A stretch of DNA of 64,000 bases, taken from IMG/VR virus record IMGVR_UViG_3300031759_000004, positions 1 to 64,000 of that record; one strand, given 5' to 3'. The translations under genes and the position numbers were made by a program. Below the pieces are notes generated by a model. That model searched no databases and was not told where the DNA came from. It worked only from the letters and a program-made list of their open reading frames with translations. Source of the DNA: a virus. This document shows positions 1-14,738 of the stretch, one piece after another (positions within the stretch are counted from its first letter, which is position 1; each line of letters opens with the position of its first letter).

Positions 1-7253
<7,253 letters not shown>

Positions 7254-7259
7254 GCGTCA

Positions 7260-7655
7260 TCAGTTGTTGGTGCTGTGGCGCTGTGCTTTCAAAGCGGTCA
7301 AGGCGGTCACCGTCTGAAGCAGGTTGGAATTGACGTTGCCGTTGGAGTCCTTGATGAACATGTAGATCGACTGCTCGCAGGCTTCCTTGCCGATGGCCAT
7401 CCGCTGGTACAGTCCGCCGGTGGTGAAAATGCTATTCCAACGCATCTCCGTGAGGACGTCCACGTTGTTGGTGGGAACCAGCGCCAGCTCCGCTCGGACA
7501 TAGCCGAGGCGCGCCTGGTACAAACCGGTCGTGGCGTTCTGTGCCACTTCCAGGCCGAGCACCGTGGTGGTGCTGACGATCACGTGGTTGCGGATGACGG
7601 AGCAGCCGGTGAGGCTGAGGGCGAGCAGACAGGTCAATGTTTTTAGCGTTTTCAT
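7260..7655 (-). CDS. Probable lipoprotein
   Basis: 131 aa. The N-terminus MKTLKTLTCLLALSLTGCS is a lipoprotein signal: basic start, hydrophobic core, and lipobox L-T-G-C with the acylated Cys near residue 18. The mature part has no motif I recognise. It overlaps the end of the upstream small lipoprotein by 4 bp (ATGA-type coupling) and precedes the fibre genes. A phage lipoprotein could act in superinfection exclusion or as a spanin-like lysis subunit; neither is shown by sequence. Confidence 0.7.
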   Translation of the reverse strand: MKTLKTLTCLLALSLTGCSVIRNHVIVSTTTVLGLEVAQNATTGLYQARLGYVRAELALVPTNNVDVLTEMRWNSIFTTGGLYQRMAIGKEACEQSIYMFIKDSNGNVNSNLLQTVTALTALKAQRHSTNN

Positions 7656-7903
7656 TTTATTTCCAGTATGGCGTTGCTGTTGGTGGTGGCGTTGATGAAC
7701 ACGTTTTCACCAAAGCCGACCACGGCGCTGCCGGTCAGGGTGCTGACGGAGGCTCCCACTGTGGTCGTTTTTACAGCGGTGACGCCGGGGCTGGTGCGCA
7801 CGATCACCCAACCAAGACCGAGAATGGGATAGCAGCGCCCGTGCTCGGTAGCACAGCCGCTGCACAGGCCACAGCACAGCGCCGTCAGCAGCAACTGTTT
7901 CAT
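7652..7903 (-). CDS. Small lipoprotein
   Basis: 83 aa from ATG 7903. The frame is open further upstream, but this start puts a lipoprotein signal MKQLLLTALCCGLCSGC at the N-terminus with a lipobox-like L-C-S-G-C. The start is preceded by GTACTTAAGGGC, one of the start-proximal elements recurring in this window. It is the first gene of the minus-strand unit 7903 to <1 and is divergent from 7953. Two adjacent outer-membrane-type lipoproteins may work together. Function unknown. Confidence 0.65.
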   Translation of the reverse strand: MKQLLLTALCCGLCSGCATEHGRCYPILGLGWVIVRTSPGVTAVKTTTVGASVSTLTGSAVVGFGENVFINATTNSNAILEIK

Positions 7904-7952
7904 GCCCTTAAGTACGCACGGCAAAGAGGTTTGATACACACGTAGCTAGAAC

Positions 7953-8348
7953 ATGAAACACGTGTTCACGGATTCGCGATTTCCCGGCTGTTCAGTGGAA
8001 AACAGGGGCGATGAACGCTTTGTGGTGGCGGAGAATGGCCAGCCGGTGGCCGCGTTCCGTTCCAGCGAACGACCGGGTGCTAAGGTGGTTAGTGAAGACT
8101 ACGCTCGCCGCCAGGCCGAGGCTTACTTTGACCGCATGGAGCGCTGGGCGCTGATGGAGTCGCCGCTGACACGGCAGGCTGACGGGCCGCGCTCAACGCC
8201 GGTGGAAGTGGAGCGGGCGATGGCCCGGGTGCGCGCGGAGCTGGACCCGACGCGCAAGAAGGCGCTGGAGCAGCGGGTGGTTCAGCTCATGCAGCGCGAA
8301 GAGTCCCTGGTGGACCAGGTTGTCCACCACCTGCTTTACGAGCGGTAG
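7953..8348 (+). CDS. Hypothetical protein, basic and helical C-terminus
   Basis: 131 aa, starting MKHVFTDSRFPGC. The first half looks like a small beta domain; the second half (from about residue 80) is Arg/Glu-rich and predicted helical. No family recognised. The start follows cgtagctagaac, related to the CGTAGTTAGG start element. The 3' end overlaps the convergent gene 8336-8746 by 13 bp. The stop is TAG. Confidence 0.6.
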   Translation: MKHVFTDSRFPGCSVENRGDERFVVAENGQPVAAFRSSERPGAKVVSEDYARRQAEAYFDRMERWALMESPLTRQADGPRSTPVEVERAMARVRAELDPTRKKALEQRVVQLMQREESLVDQVVHHLLYER

Positions 8349-8746
8349 GGCCGGGTCAGGCGCTTGTCGGCGGCCTGGATGCGGCGGCGGGCCAGCCGGG
8401 CCTGCTTGGCGGCCTTGCGGGCACGGGCGCGTTCCAGCTGGCGGCTGAGGGCCTGGTTGCGCAGGCAGTAGCTGTAGACGTCGGCCAGGGTGATGGTTAC
8501 CTCCGCCGTGCGGCGCAGGCGGCCCTCGGGGCGCAGGGCGAGGACGTCGCCGCTGAGCAGGCCGACGATCAACCGGCGGCCCCGGTCGGCGCAGAAGTGC
8601 CCGTTCAGTTTGTCCCGGGTGATGCGCCACACCTCGCCGGGCATGGTCTTGACCTGGGGTTGACCTTGTTCATCCAGCACCGGCTGGGCACTCTTGCCAA
8701 AGCCCTTGGTGATCCGGACCGTTTTCGCTTTGCCGATTTCAATCAT
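8336..8746 (-). CDS. Hypothetical basic protein
   Basis: 136 aa, MIEIGKAKTVRITKG. The middle (LIVGLLSGDVLALRPEGRLR) looks like a small beta fold. The C-terminal third is a highly basic Ala/Arg/Lys helix (RARARKAAKQARLARRR), suggesting nucleic-acid contact. It has its own promoter (8753-8795) whose -10 box ends 6 nt before the ATG, so the mRNA is probably leaderless. Function not known. Confidence 0.65.
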   Translation of the reverse strand: MIEIGKAKTVRITKGFGKSAQPVLDEQGQPQVKTMPGEVWRITRDKLNGHFCADRGRRLIVGLLSGDVLALRPEGRLRRTAEVTITLADVYSYCLRNQALSRQLERARARKAAKQARLARRRIQAADKRLTRPYRS

Positions 8747-8752
8747 GCCGCC

Positions 8753-8795
8753 ATTGTATACAAAAATCGGCAGCTTGTCAACATTAAAATTTAAT
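8753..8795 (-). promoter_or_regulatory. Sigma70-like early promoter with AT-rich upstream element
   Basis: On the minus strand: AT-rich tract, -35 TTGACA (8781-8776), 17-bp spacer, -10 TACAAT (8758-8753). The -10 box is 6 nt from ATG 8746, which predicts initiation at or next to the start codon. Confidence 0.75.
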
Positions 8796-9085
8796 CAAGA
8801 CCAGTCGAGGACGCACGGTCCGACGGCGTAAATGCTGATTTTCTTGCCCTTCTCCGCCGCGTCGGCGATGACCTCGAAGACGTCGCTGGACTTCACCGCG
8901 AACGTCATCGGCTCGTCGCCGTCCTCCGTGGTGGTGAAGTCCTTCACCAGAAATCCGTTGGTTTCGGAGAAGCGCCATGACGCCAGGGAAGCGCGGTCAA
9001 GGCTGGTTGCCTTGGGCGGGGCTGGCGCGGCGATTTGAGCTTTTGACTCGGGTAGTATGTTTAGACTTTGGGATGGTGGTGCCAT
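8795..9085 (-). CDS. Hypothetical protein
   Basis: 96 aa, MAPPSQSLNILPESK. An Ala/Pro-rich N-terminal linker of about 30 residues precedes a compact acidic domain (SWRFSETNGFLVKDF, then DVFEVIADAAEKGKKI). It starts 18 bp downstream of the AcrVA2-like gene on the same strand and is probably co-transcribed with it. If that neighbour is an anti-CRISPR, this could be an accessory; that is only guilt by association. Confidence 0.55.
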   Translation of the reverse strand: MAPPSQSLNILPESKAQIAAPAPPKATSLDRASLASWRFSETNGFLVKDFTTTEDGDEPMTFAVKSSDVFEVIADAAEKGKKISIYAVGPCVLDWS

Positions 9086-9103
9086 AGGCTTAAAAGAACG
9101 TGT

Positions 9104-10153
9104 TCAAGCTTCCGGCGCGTTGACGAGCACCGGCTCGAACCACTCCAGTTTGCGGATGCGCCCGTTTACGTCTAGCGGCTGTTTGGTCTCCTTGTCGATC
9201 CGAGGCCCGGACAGCACCGTGTGCCAGTGGCCCATGCGCCAGTGCAGGCGCGGCGAGGCGTGCGTGCCCCCTGCGGCTGCGCCGTTATGCCGGGCGGCCT
9301 GGTAATCCCAGCCGATGGTGTTGGGCGACCAGAGCGCGTCCCGCGACCGGTTGTGCTTGACGCTGGCTTTACGGGTCATCTGGCCCTGCTTGACCAGGCG
9401 CGGGCGGGTCACCAAGGTCAGCATCAGATTCAGCGCGAACAGGTTCACCCGGTTGTGGAATTCGGCGTCCTGCTCGGGCGAAGGCAGCTGCGGGTTGGGC
9501 CGGTTGATGTCTACGCCAAACTGGTCGGCCTCCCAGTAGGTGGCGTCGTAAAACCGGAAGGTCTTCATGCTGCCGATGTTTTGCTCCATGTTGAAGACCA
9601 CGTGGTAGTCCATGGGGGCGACCGTGTCGGTGACCACGTTGAAGCAGATGATCAGCCGGTCAGCTTCGTTGATCAAGGGGTTGAGCGGACTCCGGGTGCC
9701 ATCCAGCGGCGGCAGCTTGACGCAGTCCGGATAGGTTCCCTTGGCGGCACGCACGACGGAGATGAAGGGCACGAAGAAACCGAAGTATTTCAGGCTGAAT
9801 TCCGTGGGCAGTACGAACAGCATTGCGTCCAGTGGGCACTTGATCTCGGAAATCTTGAAGTCCTCCGGCGGCTTGGTCTGGGCCACGGCCTGGGCAAATT
9901 CCGGGTGTACGAAAAAGGTGGGCACCCCAAGTTCCAGGTGCTTGAACGAGTTCAGCATGGCGCATAGGTGGGGCAGCATGCGCATTTCCGAGCTGGTGGC
10001 AACCTCCAGTCCGCCGCGCAAGGCGATGGCGTAGTACTTCGGGTTGAGGTAGCCTGCGGGCGGCACAATGCGGCGCGGGTAACACGCCGCATAAGTGACT
10101 GGCTCGTAATGAGGTAGCTCGTTTTCGATGAAATTTTTGTGATCTGGGTTCAT
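9104..10153 (-). CDS. Candidate AcrVA2-family anti-CRISPR protein
   Basis: 349 aa from ATG 10153 (MNPDHKNFIENELPHYEP), chosen because a good promoter lies just upstream although the frame is open further. The C-terminus has SPRLHWRMGHWH, a Gly about 5 residues on, then a W-F-x-P-V-L-V-N ending. From memory this resembles the C-terminus of Moraxella AcrVA2 (RPHxRRGHWH, then a W-x-P-x-x-V-N ending) and its widespread phage and plasmid relatives. AcrVA2 blocks Cas12a biogenesis. The length (about 320-350 aa) fits. Many AcrVA2 homologues are untested, so activity is inferred. It probably forms an operon with 8795-9085. Confidence 0.5.
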   Translation of the reverse strand: MNPDHKNFIENELPHYEPVTYAACYPRRIVPPAGYLNPKYYAIALRGGLEVATSSEMRMLPHLCAMLNSFKHLELGVPTFFVHPEFAQAVAQTKPPEDFKISEIKCPLDAMLFVLPTEFSLKYFGFFVPFISVVRAAKGTYPDCVKLPPLDGTRSPLNPLINEADRLIICFNVVTDTVAPMDYHVVFNMEQNIGSMKTFRFYDATYWEADQFGVDINRPNPQLPSPEQDAEFHNRVNLFALNLMLTLVTRPRLVKQGQMTRKASVKHNRSRDALWSPNTIGWDYQAARHNGAAAGGTHASPRLHWRMGHWHTVLSGPRIDKETKQPLDVNGRIRKLEWFEPVLVNAPEA

Positions 10154-10177
10154 GTTGTGCAAAAGTAGTCTGGGTTC

Positions 10178-10219
10178 ACTGTAGCGGCAGCCGACGGCGC
10201 GGTCAACATTTAATTTTAA
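10178..10219 (-). promoter_or_regulatory. Sigma70-like promoter for the AcrVA2-like gene
   Basis: Minus strand: AT tract (TTAAAATTAAATG), -35 TTGACC (10206-10201), 17-bp spacer, -10 TACAGT (10183-10178). The leader to ATG 10153 would be about 18 nt, longer than at most promoters of this family here. Confidence 0.7.
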
Positions 10220-10246
10220 CAAAATCCGCACGTAGTTAGGATACGC

Positions 10247-10690
10247 ATGAGCGAACACTTGAAAAACGAAACACCCGAACAGGGAATGGCCTTTTCCGGG
10301 CATCGGTACGAGCAGGTAGTCATGCAGGACTTCAGGAGCACCATCCCGCCGCATCTGTTGGCGAAACTGCCTGAAGACGAGCGTTTTCTGGTGGAAGCTG
10401 TCAGTCGGCTGGAAAACCAGTTCGACTGGACCGTGCGTACGCTGATAAAAGTAAACGGCGACGCCCTGGACTTGCACAGCCGGGTGAATGGGCTGGAGAA
10501 GCACGTTCCCGTGGTTGTGAAGCTACAAGATGAACTTGTACTTACCATCAAGCCGAAAGTGGAGGCGCTGTGGGACTGGAAGCAGTTTTTCTCTGGAAAA
10601 TGGGCCGTGCTCGCCGTCGTGGGCGTCGCCGTGCTCGGTGTCCTCCTGAAAGTGGCGATTGACCTTGTGCTTAAACTGTTCAAGCTTTAA
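10247..10690 (+). CDS. Small C-terminally membrane-anchored protein
   Basis: 147 aa. Residues 1-115 are soluble and probably helical or coiled coil (PPHLLAKLPEDERFLVEAVS). Residues about 118-147 form one hydrophobic segment (WAVLAVVGVAVLGVLLKVA) with a basic end. The topology could fit a holin-like or spanin-like lysis protein or a tail-anchored membrane protein; no family is recognised. The start is preceded by the exact 10-mer CGTAGTTAGG (10231-10240). It is followed 2 bp later by 10693. Confidence 0.6.
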   Translation: MSEHLKNETPEQGMAFSGHRYEQVVMQDFRSTIPPHLLAKLPEDERFLVEAVSRLENQFDWTVRTLIKVNGDALDLHSRVNGLEKHVPVVVKLQDELVLTIKPKVEALWDWKQFFSGKWAVLAVVGVAVLGVLLKVAIDLVLKLFKL

Positions 10691-10692
10691 CT

Positions 10693-11118
10693 ATGACCAC
10701 AACGGTTGAACTGTTAAACCGGTTGTTCAAACCGGTACAGGTGCTGTTAGTGGACACGAACGAGGAGCTGGAGCGCATGCTGAATCGGATTTGTGCCTGC
10801 ACTATTGAGCACTATACCGGAGCACCACCGAAAAAAGTCTACGATGTCGTATTTGCGGACAGTGAGGCCAGCGAAGCCACCTTGGACCGGATCAAAGACT
10901 GTGGCCCTTTGATTCTGATCGGTTCCTATTTCGGACGTGTAGACTATCCCGTGGTGCTGCTCCCAAAAATAGACGAACACGCGCTGGAGCGCGTGTTCAC
11001 GTGTTTGAAGGTAAAGCTGCGAACGCCCGACGTCGTCGAGGCTATTTCGGAGCTGACGGCGTGCTCAGCTTCTGATGCACTTTGTTCAGCACCGCGCTGT
11101 GTGATGCGGGCAGCGTGA
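10693..11118 (+). CDS. Degenerate response-regulator receiver-like protein
   Basis: 141 aa. The order VLLVD near residue 17, YDVVFAD near 50, LILIGSY near 75 and a Lys in LLPKIDEHAL near 92 matches the beta-1, beta-3, beta-4 and beta-5 landmarks of a receiver (REC) domain. The paired N-terminal acidic residues are reduced to one Asp, so phosphorylation is doubtful. It might bind a host kinase or act as a phosphorylation-independent partner. The 3' end overlaps the convergent gene 11042-11692 by 77 bp. The fold is tentative. Confidence 0.4.
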   Translation: MTTTVELLNRLFKPVQVLLVDTNEELERMLNRICACTIEHYTGAPPKKVYDVVFADSEASEATLDRIKDCGPLILIGSYFGRVDYPVVLLPKIDEHALERVFTCLKVKLRTPDVVEAISELTACSASDALCSAPRCVMRAA

Positions 11119-11692
11119 GGCGGCGGCACTCGTCCATGATGTGACCGAGCTGGCTGTTGTCCAGCTCCTGGCCGTCCATCAAAGCTTTCACAATGCCGCC
11201 ATCCAGCTCGCTGCCGGTCTGTTGGACGAACATGAGCAGCAGGATGTCCTTCAGCTGGGAGATTTCGCGCGGATTCAGGAAGCCTGACTTTTCGCCCCGT
11301 CCCAGGACCCGGTCTACGTCGCCCGGTCCTTCCATGTCCTCGGGTCCGCCAGGACCGCCGCCAGGCGGCATCACCCGGCGCGGAAAAGGCCGACGCGGCA
11401 CCGGGCGTCCCTGGGGAACAGTGCTGCCGGGCGGCTGGCCACCGGCAGGTGGTCCGAACATCTCCTCCCCGGCCTCGGCGAGCTTTTGAATCATGGTGGG
11501 TTTCACTTTTTCCCAGCGCGCTTCGGCCACTTCCTGGCTCACCGGCTCAAAGTACTGGCCGGTCTGCGGGTGCTGGAAACCTTCGGTCCGCTCCTGGATA
11601 AAGCGGGCGTGTATTTGTTCGAGCAGCTCGGTGCGTTTAGTCTCCAGTACCGGTCCGCCTTCAATGATCTGTTTAGCGTTCATTTCGTCCAT
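11042..11692 (-). CDS. Hypothetical protein with Gly/Pro-rich linker and motif shared with 14739-16016
   Basis: 216 aa from ATG 11692 (MDEMNAKQIIEGG). Residues about 25-65 contain RFIQERTEGFQHPQTGQY and a following PVSQE.AEARW, nearly repeated in the protein at 14739-16016 (RFIDERKYGFQHPDTKEY, then PVSAEAATARW). The middle is a Pro/Gly/Arg linker; the C-terminal 80 residues are helical (ISQLKDILLLMFVQQ). The frame is open through the upstream tRNA, but that extension is not credible. Function unknown; the shared motif suggests a common partner. Confidence 0.6.
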   Translation of the reverse strand: MDEMNAKQIIEGGPVLETKRTELLEQIHARFIQERTEGFQHPQTGQYFEPVSQEVAEARWEKVKPTMIQKLAEAGEEMFGPPAGGQPPGSTVPQGRPVPRRPFPRRVMPPGGGPGGPEDMEGPGDVDRVLGRGEKSGFLNPREISQLKDILLLMFVQQTGSELDGGIVKALMDGQELDNSQLGHIMDECRRLTLPASHSAVLNKVHQKLSTPSAPK

Positions 11693-11714
11693 AAGTATAG
11701 TTTCGGTTTTAAGT

Positions 11715-11791
11715 TGGCGCTCCAGGCCGGGATCGAACCGGCGACATGACCGCTTTAGAGGCGGCTCCTTTAACCACTCAGGCACTGGAGC
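11715..11791 (-). tRNA. tRNA with CUA anticodon (amber suppressor type)
   Basis: Full cloverleaf on the minus strand: acceptor GCTCCAG/CTGGAGC (7 of 7 pairs), a 3-bp D stem, anticodon stem GCCGC/GCGGT, loop CTCTAAA, 6-nt variable loop, T arm GCCGG-TTCGATC-CCGGC, discriminator G and encoded CCA. Loop positions 34-36 read CUA (complement of 11756-11758), which would decode UAG. Many genes here end in TAG, so the whole genome is not recoded. The amino acid cannot be read from sequence. Confidence 0.88.
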
Positions 11792-11835
11792 AATGTCTGG
11801 GTGAGAGCCTACACGTAAAAATCCCGCTGTCAATG

Positions 11836-11873
11836 AAATTTTATGTTGACTGGGAAAATTAAATGTATACGCT
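11836..11873 (+). promoter_or_regulatory. Sigma70-like promoter for the AAA ATPase
   Basis: AT tract, -35 TTGACT (11846-11851), 16-bp spacer, -10 TACGCT (11868-11873), 6 nt before ATG 11880: a leaderless arrangement. An alternative -10 (TATACG) overlaps. Confidence 0.75.
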
Positions 11874-11879
11874 AGCGGC

Positions 11880-13553
11880 ATGAAACTACGCATTCGTAAC
11901 GACTGGCTGGCCGCGCTCGGCCAAAAATGGAAAGACACCTGCCGCTACTCCACCCCGGACAAATGGCAGGAAGTGAACCTGGAGGATTTCACGCCCGCAG
12001 AACTGGACGCGCTGCTGGCGCAAGTTGAAAAGTTCAAGGACGTCAAGGGTGTGCTGGCCATCAAGCAGAAGATCAAGCTGTACCGGGGCCTGGCGGCGGA
12101 CACGTCCACCAAGATCACCAAGCTGGAAGCGGTGCCGCTGGCCGTCCGCAAGCTGCTGGAAAATCTGCCGCACCACTGGCTGTTTGCCGATGGCGACGGC
12201 GATGGCCACCTGGTTCCGTGGTTTGTCTACAAGGCGGAGTACACGCCGCCGGACGCCCGGAACGCTTGCCCGGCGCGGGTGACCATCGACCTGGCCGCGA
12301 CCCGGCATAACGCCACGGTGTCCACCTCGATCTCGTACGGGGCCGAGGACATCCACGTTTCCATCGTGGAAATGCTGCGCAAGCACGGGTACTACGCGGA
12401 ATCCCCGGAAATGCTGGAGGCGTACGACAAGGAACTGGCCTGGTACGGCGAAATCTGCAACCAGACAGGCGCGCAGTTCAACGCCACTGGCCAGGGCCAG
12501 GACATGTCGGACCGCTGGAACCGCGCGCAGCTCAACCTGGTCAAGGACGGCAATCCCACCAAGGTGGTGATGGATAACGAGGACGAGGAAGGTCTGACTG
12601 TCCGCCACAGCCAGCGGAGTGACCGGGTCACGAACCGCTACTGGCAGCACGAGGACAAAACTTCCGGCGAGGAGGACACGGACAACGTGGTCCTGCTGCC
12701 GCAGCAGCCGTACCTGAAGGTGTTCGACTTGGAAAACCACCGGTTCCTGTCGGTGCATGCCACGGAGCTTTCGCCCTACGTGTGGGACGAAAACTTGCCG
12801 GAGAAGCTGGTGCTGCCGACGGCGCAGAAGGAGTTGATCAAGGTCCTGGTGACTGGCGCGGACCAGGTGCTGGACGACATCGTCAAAGGCAAGACCGGCG
12901 GTATCATCGTAATCTGCACCGGGCCGCCGGGCACCGGCAAGACCCTCACGTCGGAGGTCTTCAGTGAGGGCGTGCGGAAGCCGCTGTACAAGGTCCAGTG
13001 CTCGCAGCTCGGCACCAACGAGGTCAAGCTGGAGGAGAACCTCAAGATCGTCATGGCCCGGGCGGAGCGCTGGAAAGCGGTGCTATTAACGGACGAGGCC
13101 GATGTCTACATCCACAAGCGCGGGCGGGACCTTCAGCAGAACGCCATCGTGGGCACCTGGCTGCGGGTGCTGGAATACTACCGGGGCATCCTGTTTTTGA
13201 CCAGCAACCGGTCCACCGTGATCGACGACGCTATCCTGTCGCGGGCGACGGCCTGGATTCGCTACACCATCCCGACGCCGGAGAATCTGCGCCACATCTG
13301 GCGGGTGCTGTCACGGCAGTTCAAGGTTGGGCTGACCAACGCGGATATTAACACCCTGGTCGGCGATCCAAAGTTCTGCCGCATCTCCGGGCGCAGCGTC
13401 AAGAGCCTGCTCAAGCTGGCATATCTACTGTCCGCCAAGGAAGCGAAACCGGTCACGGTTGAGACCATCCGGTACGTGTCCCAGTTCTTAGACATCGAAG
13501 ATCGTGAACAAAAAAGCGCGCAAACTGAGGCAGACGAGGAAGCAGCTGAATAA
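11880..13553 (+). CDS. AAA+ family ATPase
   Basis: 557 aa. The C-terminal half is an AAA ATPase domain: Walker A GPPGTGKT near residue 347, Walker B VLLTDEADVY near 402, sensor-1 FLTSNRS near 440 and an arginine-finger-like ILSRATAWIRY near 453. The first 320 residues form an N-terminal domain I do not recognise; it may bind a substrate. The single AAA module resembles the BCS1/FtsH/clamp-loader-like group, so it is probably a hexameric remodelling ATPase. It has its own leaderless promoter, and its last 50 bp overlap the next gene. Confidence 0.85.
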   Translation: MKLRIRNDWLAALGQKWKDTCRYSTPDKWQEVNLEDFTPAELDALLAQVEKFKDVKGVLAIKQKIKLYRGLAADTSTKITKLEAVPLAVRKLLENLPHHWLFADGDGDGHLVPWFVYKAEYTPPDARNACPARVTIDLAATRHNATVSTSISYGAEDIHVSIVEMLRKHGYYAESPEMLEAYDKELAWYGEICNQTGAQFNATGQGQDMSDRWNRAQLNLVKDGNPTKVVMDNEDEEGLTVRHSQRSDRVTNRYWQHEDKTSGEEDTDNVVLLPQQPYLKVFDLENHRFLSVHATELSPYVWDENLPEKLVLPTAQKELIKVLVTGADQVLDDIVKGKTGGIIVICTGPPGTGKTLTSEVFSEGVRKPLYKVQCSQLGTNEVKLEENLKIVMARAERWKAVLLTDEADVYIHKRGRDLQQNAIVGTWLRVLEYYRGILFLTSNRSTVIDDAILSRATAWIRYTIPTPENLRHIWRVLSRQFKVGLTNADINTLVGDPKFCRISGRSVKSLLKLAYLLSAKEAKPVTVETIRYVSQFLDIEDREQKSAQTEADEEAAE

Positions 13554-13839
13554 GCGCAACCGGTGTAAAAATCGTCAGGCAGCCCTGGCCTCCCTGCGGG
13601 TGGGGCTGCCTGATGATCCGACGGAGGAGCACTGGTCCGCCATTTTGGCGGCCATGAAGCCGATGCCGAAACTGGACCCGGCGATGCACGCGCGGCGAAT
13701 GCTCGCCAAAATTCTGCTGCACGGCAGCAGCTATGGAACTTCAGTGGATGCCCTGCTTACGCAGGCTGACTATGGTGTTTTGGCTACAAGTGAGGTAAGC
13801 AGCGCCGACGTAATCGACTGGATCACCAGAATTTTGTAG
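13504..13839 (+). CDS. Hypothetical small protein, basic N-terminus
   Basis: 111 aa with a GTG start. Residues 1-28 are strongly basic (KKARKLRQTRKQLNKRNR), as in nucleic-acid-binding tails. The rest is helical (AMHARRMLAKILLHGSSYG). It overlaps the AAA ATPase by 50 bp in another frame, suggesting translational coupling. The stop is TAG; the 3' end overlaps the convergent gene by 17 bp. No family recognised. Confidence 0.55.
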   Translation: MNKKARKLRQTRKQLNKRNRCKNRQAALASLRVGLPDDPTEEHWSAILAAMKPMPKLDPAMHARRMLAKILLHGSSYGTSVDALLTQADYGVLATSEVSSADVIDWITRIL

Positions 13840-14170
13840 CCGTGGAGTGCAAGGTGGAGTTGGACGTTTCCTGGACCCACTTTTGACCCACCGTCAGGGT
13901 GGGCTGCTTTTGGCCGGTCAGCAGCGCCATCTGGACGTAGACGCCCAACTTCTCGTCCGTGGCCGTGCTCAGCTTGCCGATGTCGCCGGTCAAGGTGGAC
14001 GTCACCAGGCCCTCCACCTCCACCGGTTCGTCCAGGCCGCGCTTGGCGGCGAGGTACAGCCGGTTTAGCAGGCCAGGGGTCAGCCCGTTGGCGGCGTGGG
14101 CGCGTTGGGCGGTGCTAAGCGCCACCTGATGCTGCGGAAAAATGTAGGTAGACTGTGCGGACATGCTCAT
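13823..14170 (-). CDS. Hypothetical protein
   Basis: 115 aa from ATG 14170 (MSMSAQSTYIFPQHQ), which overlaps the rusA stop as ATGA and is preceded by GTTCTAT, a recurring start-proximal element here. The sequence is polar and helical (LTPGLLNRLYLAAKRGLDE). I recognise no family. Coupling to rusA suggests a role around DNA recombination or replication, by context only. Confidence 0.6.
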   Translation of the reverse strand: MSMSAQSTYIFPQHQVALSTAQRAHAANGLTPGLLNRLYLAAKRGLDEPVEVEGLVTSTLTGDIGKLSTATDEKLGVYVQMALLTGQKQPTLTVGQKWVQETSNSTLHSTATKFW

Positions 14171-14721
14171 ATAGAACTGGTTTTTCGGTCGAAGCGCAGG
14201 GTGACTTCCGTGCGCTCCTGGCCCTCCGCGCACCAGCGCTTGATGCAGTGGCCGTCCCACAGTTTGGAATCCTGCTTAAACAAGGCGTCGTTCACCGCCT
14301 TGAGAATGTTATCATGGTCCGGCTTAACGCGGTGGCCCTGGCCAAGTGCGGCGGCCTTTTTCTTGGCGGACCACGACGGTGGAACAGACAGGAACGCACA
14401 TACCAGGATGGCGTAGCAGTCCACCTGGCCGAGGTAGGCCGGGGCAGCGGCCCGGAGCCGGTCGCAGTAGTCGCGGTAGACCAGCACGCAGGGGCGCTTT
14501 TGCCACACGTCTCTTTGGGTCATGCGCGGCTTGCCGAAGGGCTGCCCGGGAGCGGTGAACGTGACCTGGCCGTCCGCCGGAATGTCTGCGTCCGGAATCG
14601 TCGCCGCCTGGGCGCTAATTTTGTCTACCTTTTTAGTTGTCGCCGATTGTAATTTAGTGTTTACTGACAACAATGATTTGCGCTTGGGGTGACCAAGCAA
14701 CTGATCTAAAGACCAAGCCAT
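14167..14721 (-). CDS. rusA: RusA-type Holliday junction resolvase
   Basis: 184 aa from ATG 14721. The RusA core begins near residue 52 with the strand containing GQPFGKPRMTQRDVW. The diagnostic metal-binding segment KPDHDNILKAVNDAL lies near 130-145, followed by WDGHCIKRW and a final beta strand EVTLRF. These Asp residues are the catalytic ligands of the family, which resolves four-way DNA junctions during phage recombination and packaging. The first 50 residues are an extra, poorly conserved N-terminal segment. It is divergent from 14739, with only 17 bp between starts. Confidence 0.88.
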   Translation of the reverse strand: MAWSLDQLLGHPKRKSLLSVNTKLQSATTKKVDKISAQAATIPDADIPADGQVTFTAPGQPFGKPRMTQRDVWQKRPCVLVYRDYCDRLRAAAPAYLGQVDCYAILVCAFLSVPPSWSAKKKAAALGQGHRVKPDHDNILKAVNDALFKQDSKLWDGHCIKRWCAEGQERTEVTLRFDRKTSSI

Positions 14722-14738
14722 AGCCAAAAGAACTGAAT

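Noticed and set aside
11692-11938. N-terminal extension of 11042-11692 across the tRNA
   Set aside because: It would translate the tRNA gene in reverse overlap; ATG 11692 is a better start.
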